Source of the DNA: Phycisphaerales bacterium
GTDB taxonomy: Bacteria; Planctomycetota; Phycisphaerae; Phycisphaerales; UBA1924
DNA: 10,492 nt
Direction of reading: 5' to 3'
NCBI GenBank assembly: GCA_030680655.1
Contig: JAUXUZ010000252.1
Span: 1 to 10,492, forward strand
The notes below the pieces were generated by a model, which was not told the origin of the DNA, ran no database searches, and saw only the letters and a list, made by a program, of their open reading frames with translations. Positions 5,610-10,492 of this stretch are shown here, piece after piece (the first letter of the stretch is position 1; each line of letters starts with the position of its first letter). The translations under genes and the position numbers were made by a program.

Positions 5610-6710
5610 ATGGCTTTCAGAGACTGGCTCAAGGGCGAGTTGATCGACATCATCCAGTGGCTCGACGACACGTCGAACACGATGGTCTACCGGTTCGACC
5701 GGCGCAACAACGAGATCAAGGGCGGAGCGAAGCTGGTCGTCCGCGAGGGGCAGGCGGCGGTCTTCGTCAACGAAGGGAAGCTTGCCGACGTCTTCGGGCC
5801 CGGCACCTACACCCTCGACACCAAGAACATGCCGATCCTGTCGACGCTGCTTGGGTGGAAGTACGGCTTCGAGTCCCCGTTCAAGGCCGAGGTCTATTTC
5901 GTCAGCACGCGCACGTTCACCGACCTCAAGTGGGGCACGCTCAACCCGGTGATGCTGCGCGACGCTGAGTTCGGACCGGTGCGCATCCGTGCCTTTGGCA
6001 CATACACCACCCGTGTGAGCGAGCCGGGCGCGTTTATCAAGAACGTCGTCGGCACCGACGGGCGCTTTACAACCGAAGAGATCATCAACCAGCTGCGCAA
6101 CCTCATCGTTTCGTCGTTCACCGAGAACATCGCCCAGGCCAGGGTCGGGGTGCTCGACATGGCGGGCAAGCAGGGCGAGGTCGCGGCGTTGCTGCAAACC
6201 AAGATGAAGGTCGACTTCGCCAAGTACGGGCTCGACCTGCCCACGCTGCTTATCGAGAACATCTCCATGCCCCCGGAGGTCGAGGCGGCCCTCGACAAGC
6301 GGACCAGCATGGGCGTGCTGGGCAACCTCGACGCCTACACCAAGATGCAGGCGGCCGATGCGCTCAAGGATGCCGCAAAGAACCCCGGCACCGCGGGCAC
6401 GTTCCTCGGTGTTGGCGTCGGCCAGTCGATGGCCGGGATGGTCGGCTCGACGATGAACCAGGCCCAGAGCGCCCAAGGCGTCGGCGGCTCGCCGCCACCG
6501 ATGAACGCCGGGCCGCAGTACTTCGTCGGCATCAACGGGCAGCAGCAGGGCCCGTTTGACGCTGGCACGATCGCCGCCATGGCCGGCCGTGGCCAGATCA
6601 ACGGCCAGACGCTGGTGTGGACGGCCGGAATGGCCAACTGGCAGCCGGCCAGCCAGGTCGCGGCCGTCGCGACGCACCTTGCACCGGCGATGCCCCCACC
6701 GATGCCGTAG
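5610..6710 (+). CDS. SPFH-domain (YdjI-like) protein with C-terminal GYF_2 domain
   Basis: A 366-residue protein of the SPFH/virion-core-like group. These proteins assemble at membranes, and the Bacillus subtilis member YdjI helps bring PspA to the membrane. The N-terminal region (about 1-35) is followed by the SPFH-type beta-rich domain (about 38-225), including LVVREGQAAVFVNEGKL, VFGPGTYTLDT and the LLIENISMPPEVEAALDKR helix start. A short helical stretch with Gly/Ala-rich linker (240-300) leads to a GYF_2 domain (about 303-350: YFVGINGQQQGPF, then L-V-W-x-x-G-M-x-x-W), a small fold associated with protein contacts. There is no obvious transmembrane helix, so membrane binding would need a partner, plausibly the adjacent zinc-ribbon membrane protein 32 bp downstream. 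The protein ends in a Pro-rich tail (MPPPMP). The ATG at 5610 is supported by a GGAGGGA ribosome-binding site. Confidence 0.9.
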   Translation: MAFRDWLKGELIDIIQWLDDTSNTMVYRFDRRNNEIKGGAKLVVREGQAAVFVNEGKLADVFGPGTYTLDTKNMPILSTLLGWKYGFESPFKAEVYFVSTRTFTDLKWGTLNPVMLRDAEFGPVRIRAFGTYTTRVSEPGAFIKNVVGTDGRFTTEEIINQLRNLIVSSFTENIAQARVGVLDMAGKQGEVAALLQTKMKVDFAKYGLDLPTLLIENISMPPEVEAALDKRTSMGVLGNLDAYTKMQAADALKDAAKNPGTAGTFLGVGVGQSMAGMVGSTMNQAQSAQGVGGSPPPMNAGPQYFVGINGQQQGPFDAGTIAAMAGRGQINGQTLVWTAGMANWQPASQVAAVATHLAPAMPPPMP

Positions 6711-6742
6711 CACCGACGCACCAGGGAAACCCGTACCACGCG

Positions 6743-7864
6743 ATGGCCGACAGCGCACCCATTCCACCCCCACCGACCGACGGGCCGGCGACGCTCAAGC
6801 GTTTTCCCTGCCGTCAGTGCGGGGCAACGCTGGAGTTCTCGCCGGGCACATCGAAGCTCACCTGCCCCTACTGCCGCGCTGAGAACGACATCGGCGCCCA
6901 GGAGCAGGTTCAGGAGCTTGATTACCACGCCGCGCTCGGCCGCCTGCGCGACGCCGCTCCGTCCGAGCAGGTTCCGGTGGTGCACTGTGATTCCTGCGGC
7001 GCCAACGTGACAATCCCCGAAAGGGCGATCAGCTTCTCGTGCCCGTTCTGCGCTGCCAACATCGTCAGCCAGGCGCGGGCCTGCTCGGCGATCAGGCCCA
7101 ACGCCGTGCTGCCGTTCCGCATCACGCGCGACAAAGCCGTCGATGCGTTCCGCCAGTGGCTCAAGTCGCGCTGGTTCGCCCCCTCGGCGCTCAAGCGCGA
7201 GGGGAGGCTCGACGCGTCGATCAACGGCCTGTACATCCCGGCCTGGACGTACGACACCGACACCGTCACGGCCTACACCGGTCAGCGCGGCGACGCGTAC
7301 TACACCACCCACACGCGCATCGTCAACGGCAAGACGCAGACGTACACCGTCCGCCACATCCGCTGGTCGTACGCCAGCGGCACCGTTGGCGTGAACTTCG
7401 ATGACGTGCTTGTCGAGGCCACCGCCACCCTTGACCGCGAGGACCTTGAGCACCTCCGTCCGTGGGATCTGAAGGGCTGTCTCCCGTATCGCGACGAGTA
7501 CCTCGCCGGGTTCCGAGCGGAGGCTTACCCCGAGTCGCTCGACCTGGACAACTGCTTCGAGTCTGCCAAGGCCGCGATGCAGCCGCAGATCGATTCGGCC
7601 ATCCGCTCGGATATCGGCGGCGACGAGCAGCGCATCGACAGCCGGCGGACCCAGTACAACCGCCTCACCTTCAAGAACCTGCTCCTGCCGGTGTGGGTGA
7701 GCGCGTACCGCTACCAGAACAAGGTCTACCGCTTTCTGGTGAACGCACGCACGGGTGAGGTGCGCGGGCAGCGCCCGTGGAGCGCGTGGAAGATCGCGGG
7801 GCTGGTTGCGTGCGGCGTTGTCATCGCGGCCGTGGTGGCGATCATTGTGGCCGCGAACCGCTAA
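6743..7864 (+). CDS. Double zinc-ribbon protein with C-terminal membrane anchor
   Basis: A 373-residue protein with two four-Cys zinc ribbons: C23-x2-C26...C41-x2-C44 (CRQC/CPYC) and C82-x2-C85...C100-x2-C103 (CDSC/CPFC). A large middle domain (about 120-345) follows, including LPFRITRDKAV, YIPAWTYD and a late VNARTGEVRGQRP segment, then one transmembrane helix at about 350-370 and a short basic end. Database annotation often calls such proteins primosomal or TFIIB-zinc-finger-like; that name reflects only the ribbons. With the SPFH gene 32 bp upstream, it resembles the B. subtilis YdjG/YdjI pair, in which a zinc-ribbon membrane protein recruits the SPFH protein. Its N terminus is Pro-rich (PIPPPP), a possible ligand for the neighbour's GYF_2 domain (inference). 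The ATG at 6743 is chosen because earlier codons overlap the SPFH gene and translate to unrelated sequence. Its TAA stop overlaps the stop of the convergent gene. Confidence 0.88.
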   Translation: MADSAPIPPPPTDGPATLKRFPCRQCGATLEFSPGTSKLTCPYCRAENDIGAQEQVQELDYHAALGRLRDAAPSEQVPVVHCDSCGANVTIPERAISFSCPFCAANIVSQARACSAIRPNAVLPFRITRDKAVDAFRQWLKSRWFAPSALKREGRLDASINGLYIPAWTYDTDTVTAYTGQRGDAYYTTHTRIVNGKTQTYTVRHIRWSYASGTVGVNFDDVLVEATATLDREDLEHLRPWDLKGCLPYRDEYLAGFRAEAYPESLDLDNCFESAKAAMQPQIDSAIRSDIGGDEQRIDSRRTQYNRLTFKNLLLPVWVSAYRYQNKVYRFLVNARTGEVRGQRPWSAWKIAGLVACGVVIAAVVAIIVAANR

Positions 7865-8556
7865 GCGTCAGCGGCCGGCGACACGCCCCACCAACACCGG
7901 GCGCGGAACGCACAGACCGACGCGGAGATCAGCGATCCAACAAGGCTGAGGGCAAGGTCCTTCTGTGGGTCAAAGACGTCACCCTGCTGGCCGTTGTACT
8001 GCTCGGCGTTCTCCTGCGACATCGTGACGGCGATGAACCACTCGACCACCTCGTAGAAGTTGCCAAACAGCGAGACCACCCCCACCGCCAGCAGCGCAGG
8101 CCAGACGCCCGGCCTCAGCCCGGCGTAGCGGCCGCCGATCTCGTACACAATCGGGGCGCCGAGAAGTCCGAAGGAAAAGTGCACGAGGCGGTCGTAGTGG
8201 TTGCGTTCCCAGCCGAAGAGCGAGTTGAGCGTCCGCCCCGTGAGGGCCTGCGCCCACTCGTCGTAGGGCACGTTGCTGTAGAGGTAGTGCGCCCCGAGGA
8301 TGTGCAGCAGCAAGAACGCCGCCAGCAGCGTGTACGACAGGTTCGAGAGCGGCCAGCGGCCGGCCCCGCCGACGCCCCCCGAGCCGGTCCAGATCAGCAC
8401 GCCGAGCGCCGCGACGGTGGCGATGTGCTGCAGCGCTGTGTCACCCCACGACGTCGGACCGATGCAACTGACGCCGAGCGCCGCGACGACCACCGCCAAC
8501 AGCCAGACTCGGTAGGGCCACCGTTTCACGCGGGCAGCATACCAAAACCCGCCCAT
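7861..8556 (-). CDS. YjdF-like DUF2238 integral membrane protein
   Basis: A 231-residue polytopic inner-membrane protein of the DUF2238/YjdF family (E. coli YjdF is slightly shorter, about 209). Hydrophobic helices lie around 17-32, 42-57, 75-92, 125-140, 150-166 and 200-217. Conserved polar motifs are H90, NHYDRLVHFSFG (119-130), the N-F-Y-E-V-V-E-W helix (166-173) and QGDVFDPQKD (191-200). The function of the family is unknown; the conserved His, Asp and Glu residues inside or near helices suggest metal or proton handling (inference). Starts at ATG 8556 or GTG 8529 are both possible; I chose the ATG. The gene is divergent from the DinB-like gene (33 bp apart) and convergent with the zinc-ribbon gene, whose TAA overlaps this gene's TAG in the four bases CTAA (7861-7864). 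Confidence 0.85.
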   Translation of the reverse strand: MGGFWYAARVKRWPYRVWLLAVVVAALGVSCIGPTSWGDTALQHIATVAALGVLIWTGSGGVGGAGRWPLSNLSYTLLAAFLLLHILGAHYLYSNVPYDEWAQALTGRTLNSLFGWERNHYDRLVHFSFGLLGAPIVYEIGGRYAGLRPGVWPALLAVGVVSLFGNFYEVVEWFIAVTMSQENAEQYNGQQGDVFDPQKDLALSLVGSLISASVCAFRARCWWGVSPAADA

Positions 8557-8589
8557 GATGCAGGCGCGGCCATCGCCATACGCTCATCC

Positions 8590-9108
8590 ATGCCTACTGC
8601 GGCTACCACGCTGGCTCTCGCCGTGCTCGATGGGGCGTTCGCCGGCAAGGCCTGGCAGGGACCGACGCTCTCGGGTTCGCTCAGGGGCGTCACGCCCGCG
8701 CTGGCGCTGTGGAAACCAGGCCAGAGGCGCCGCTGCATCTGGGAGCAGCTCCTGCACGCCACGTACTGGAAGCTCACGATCCTCCGCGTCTTTGATCCTG
8801 ACACGGGCCTGACGCTGCTGCGGCCCGGGAGCAACTGGCCGCGGCCTCCCGCTGCCGCTCCGGCGGCAGCATCCGCCCGGCAATGGAAGGCCGACCTCGC
8901 CCGCCTGCACGAGGTGCACGCCGCGCTCCGCTCCGCCGTGGCTGCGCTGCCCGAGCAGGCCTGGCACACAAGGCCTCGCAAGCCTTCATCGTCGGCCGCA
9001 CGCTCGCTGACGTACGCCCAGTACCTCGCCGGCGCGGCCGCCCACGACGCCTACCACACCGGCCAGATCCGCCTCCTGAAGCGGCTCCACGCCGACCGCG
9101 CTCGTTGA
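8590..9108 (+). CDS. DinB-like four-helix metal-binding protein
   Basis: A 172-residue protein of the DinB/YfiT-like superfamily, four-helix bundles that usually bind a divalent metal through three histidines and include thiol transferases. The probable ligands are His56 (LLHATYW) and His152/His156 (AAHDAYHTGQIRLLKR), the latter being the typical C-terminal H-x3-H-x-G-Q-I signature. A Pro/Ala-rich loop (84-96) separates the halves. The ATG at 8590 is chosen because it begins a family-like N terminus; the frame is open far upstream to 7777 but there it is a shadow of the opposite-strand membrane protein gene. No clear ribosome-binding site is seen. The substrate is unknown. The SRPBCC gene follows after 13 bp, so the two are probably cotranscribed. 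Confidence 0.8.
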   Translation: MPTAATTLALAVLDGAFAGKAWQGPTLSGSLRGVTPALALWKPGQRRRCIWEQLLHATYWKLTILRVFDPDTGLTLLRPGSNWPRPPAAAPAAASARQWKADLARLHEVHAALRSAVAALPEQAWHTRPRKPSSSAARSLTYAQYLAGAAAHDAYHTGQIRLLKRLHADRAR

Positions 9109-9121
9109 GAGGCAAACCCGA

Positions 9122-9610
9122 TTGACCCACCTCACGCTCCAGATCACCGTCCGGGCACCCGCGGAACGCTGCTTCAACCTCGCCCGCTCGATGGACTTTC
9201 ACGTCTGGTCGATGCGGGCGACGGGCGAACGCATCGTCGGCGGGCGCGCAACCGACCTCATCGGCCCGGGCGATGAGGTCGAGTTTGAAGCCCGCCACCT
9301 GGGCCTGACGCGCCGCCTCCGGGCCAAGGTCACCGCCTTTGCACCGCCCACCATGTTCGCCGATGAGCAGGTCCGCGGCCCGTTCCGTTCGCTGGTCCAC
9401 ACCCATAGCTTTGAAGCGCAGGCCGATGGCACCGTGCGCATCACCGACTTGCTGGCCTTCCACCTGGGGTTTGGCATCGCCGGGCTCGCCGTCGAGCGGC
9501 TGATGATCCGGCCGCACTTGGGGCGGCTGCTGAGGGGCCACCAGCGCAATCTCAAGGCCACGGCCGAGTCAGACCACTGGCGCAACTTCATCACCGACGG
9601 TCCGGTCTAG
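9122..9610 (+). CDS. SRPBCC (START/polyketide-cyclase-like) ligand-binding protein
   Basis: A 162-residue protein of the SRPBCC fold, a helix-grip that holds hydrophobic ligands. Visible signs are the N-terminal strand and helix (LQITVRAPAERCFNLARS), a polar segment (LIGPGDEVEFEARHLG), the characteristic FADEQVRGPFRSLVHTHSFE stretch and the long C-terminal helix (HLGRLLRGHQRNLKATAE). Homologues with this D-E-Q-x-x-G-P-F pattern are often annotated as cyclase/dehydrase or cell-division-inhibitor-like, without proven function. Translation appears to begin at TTG 9122, preceded by GAGAGG at about 9107-9112; no ATG gives a full-length fold. It lies 13 bp after the DinB-like gene and ends 14 bp before the convergent FMN reductase gene. 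Confidence 0.83.
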   Translation: MTHLTLQITVRAPAERCFNLARSMDFHVWSMRATGERIVGGRATDLIGPGDEVEFEARHLGLTRRLRAKVTAFAPPTMFADEQVRGPFRSLVHTHSFEAQADGTVRITDLLAFHLGFGIAGLAVERLMIRPHLGRLLRGHQRNLKATAESDHWRNFITDGPV

Positions 9611-9624
9611 ACGCCAGCGCCGCC

Positions 9625-10194
9625 TCAATCGTGCAGTTTCCGCACGGCGTCAACGAGCGCACCAGCAGCGCCATCGACCGACGCCCTCAGCTTCGCATCC
9701 TTCAGCGTGCCGTCGGCCTCGAACGCATCGCCTGCCTTGGTCACTGAGACTTGCGACGGCAGCACGATCACGCCGATGTTCCCCAGGATCGACCGCAACG
9801 CGGCCATGCTCCGCAGGGCGCCCGACATCCCCGGCGAAGCGCCGATCAGGCACGCGACCTTTCCCTTGAACGCCTCGACCGGCGACGGACGCGACACCCA
9901 GTCGAGCGTGTTCTTCAGCAGCGGCGTCACCGAGCTGTTGTACTCGGGTGAGGCGATCAGCAGCCCCTGATGCTCGGCGAAGAGCTTCCGCAGCGCGGCC
10001 GCTTTGGGCGGCGCCCCTTCGGCGGCCTCCAGGTCCTGATCGAAGATCGGCATCGGGAAGTCGGCCAGTTCAACGTGCGTGACGGTTCCGCCTGCCGCTC
10101 GCGCGGCGTCTGCCGCCAGTTTCAGCATCTTGCGGTTGAACGACTCTTTGCGGGTGCTCCCCGCCAGCGCCAGGATCCTCGGTGCTCCGCTCAT
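9625..10194 (-). CDS. NADPH-dependent FMN reductase (flavodoxin-like fold)
   Basis: A 189-residue FMN_red-family protein, which uses NAD(P)H to reduce flavin or quinone-type substrates in the cytosol. LALAGSTRKESFNRKML (8-24) is the phosphate-binding loop for FMN (G-S-x-R-x-x-S-x-N). ASPEYNSSVTPLLKNTLDW is the family's isoalloxazine-binding signature, and LIGASPGMSGALRS is the third conserved segment. The length is normal. The ATG at 10194 has a good ribosome-binding site (GGAAAGGG). It follows the SUI1-like gene by 39 bp in the same direction, so they may be cotranscribed. The exact substrate (flavin, quinone, azo dye, chromate) cannot be told from sequence. Confidence 0.9.
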   Translation of the reverse strand: MSGAPRILALAGSTRKESFNRKMLKLAADAARAAGGTVTHVELADFPMPIFDQDLEAAEGAPPKAAALRKLFAEHQGLLIASPEYNSSVTPLLKNTLDWVSRPSPVEAFKGKVACLIGASPGMSGALRSMAALRSILGNIGVIVLPSQVSVTKAGDAFEADGTLKDAKLRASVDGAAGALVDAVRKLHD

Positions 10195-10207
10195 TTCAAC
10201 CCTTTCC

Positions 10208-10223
10208 GCCGCGCGAACGCGGC
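10208..10223 (-). other. GC-rich hairpin with TTCG loop between SUI1-like and FMN reductase genes
   Basis: On the minus strand GCCGCG and CGCGGC pair over a TTCG loop (6 bp). It sits after the SUI1-like stop and just before the FMN reductase ribosome-binding site. There is no T-tract, so it is not a classical terminator; it may stabilise or separate transcript parts, or be chance in GC-rich DNA. Confidence 0.3.
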
Positions 10224-10233
10224 CTTGCGAGAC

Positions 10234-10492
10234 TCATCCCTCCGCGGCCTTCGCCTTGAACCCCTTGGCGATCAGGTCGGCCACCAGCTTGTCGCGGTGG
10301 TCACCCTGCAACTCGATCTGGCCCGACGCCTTGTCGAGCGTGCCGCCGGTCCCCATGCCGCTCCGCCACGCTTTGAGCATCGCCGGGAGATCGTTGGCCG
10401 ACGCATCGAGTCCCGTGATCACGGTCACGGTCTTGCCAGACCGTTTCTCACGCCGTACCCGCGGCGCTTGCTCAGCCGGCGTCAGCACAACG
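10234..10492 (-). CDS. SUI1/YciH-type translation initiation factor-like protein, 5' end cut by window
   Basis: About 85 C-terminal residues of a SUI1-domain protein, related to eukaryotic eIF1 and E. coli YciH (108 residues). Visible family features are the basic strand (RREKRSGKTVTVITGLD), the GMGTGGTLD loop and the final IELQGDHRDKLVADLIAKGF, all in normal order. A GTG at 10488 could be a start, but YciH-type proteins usually have about 20-25 more residues and the frame stays open to the window edge, so I treat it as partial. YciH-like proteins are thought to influence start-codon selection or dampen translation under stress in bacteria; the role here is inferred from family only. Confidence 0.85.
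   Translation of the reverse strand, partial: VVLTPAEQAPRVRREKRSGKTVTVITGLDASANDLPAMLKAWRSGMGTGGTLDKASGQIELQGDHRDKLVADLIAKGFKAKAAEG

Noticed and set aside
5205..6773. Long minus-strand open frame (522 codons) opposite the SPFH gene
   Set aside because: It is a GC-rich antisense shadow: the translation is Arg/His/Gly-rich without family motifs, while the plus strand encodes a clear SPFH-GYF_2 protein.
6335..7453. Minus-strand open frame (372 codons) opposite the zinc-ribbon gene
   Set aside because: Low-complexity translation typical of antisense GC-rich DNA; the plus-strand zinc ribbons are convincing.
7777..8589. Upstream extension of the DinB-like frame
   Set aside because: The frame is open but the translation is a shadow of the YjdF-like gene; the family-like protein begins at ATG 8590.
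1..10492. Global reassignment of TGA to Cys or another amino acid
   Set aside because: Genes ending at 806, 3122, 9108, 9625 and 10234 use TGA as a sensible stop at their expected family ends, and no other gene here contains an internal TGA.

Overview
The window is GC-rich bacterial chromosomal DNA (roughly two thirds G+C by eye), densely coded on both strands. It has no rRNA, tRNA, CRISPR array or insertion sequence that I can see. The gene families and their layout (an SPFH-GYF_2 protein beside a zinc-ribbon membrane protein, a 'DYAGLFPPA' protein beside fumarylacetoacetase, a DinB-like protein beside an SRPBCC protein) suggest a planctomycete, perhaps Phycisphaerae. That placement is inferred from general resemblance, not from a marker gene.

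Layout. Positions 1-1603 (+) hold the end of a thioredoxin-fold protein, a small one-helix membrane protein and a pteridine-reductase-like SDR; the last two overlap by one base. Positions 1668-5494 (-) read as MFS transporter, then an uncharacterised conserved protein, then fumarylacetoacetase (the last step of tyrosine/homogentisate breakdown). Positions 5610-7864 (+) encode an SPFH protein with a C-terminal GYF_2 domain and a double zinc-ribbon protein with a C-terminal membrane anchor, a likely membrane-associated pair. A YjdF-like (DUF2238) membrane protein (7861-8556, -) meets that pair tail to tail, with the two stop codons overlapping. Positions 8590-9610 (+) encode a DinB-like protein and an SRPBCC protein. 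Positions 9625-10492 (-) encode an FMN reductase behind a SUI1/YciH-type translation factor cut by the window edge.

The main observation is in fumarylacetoacetase. The reading frame is interrupted once, by a TGA at 1935-1937 (-). This is exactly where the family has a conserved cysteine (NG-C-N-L-x-P-G-D; Cys338 in human FAH numbering as I recall it). Both sides are in the same frame, and the downstream 87 residues are fully family-like and carry active-site residues. A perfect 7-bp hairpin starts 18 nt after the TGA. At least five other genes here end in TGA, so the codon is not globally reassigned. A Cys-to-TGA swap is the classical signature of a selenocysteine codon. A fresh nonsense mutation, a sequencing error, or a gene split by stop-restart remain possible and cannot be separated from the sequence alone. 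Selenocysteine in this non-redox enzyme would be unexpected.

No gene-free stretch exceeds 300 bases. The longest gap is the 115-bp divergent region between the MFS and SPFH genes.
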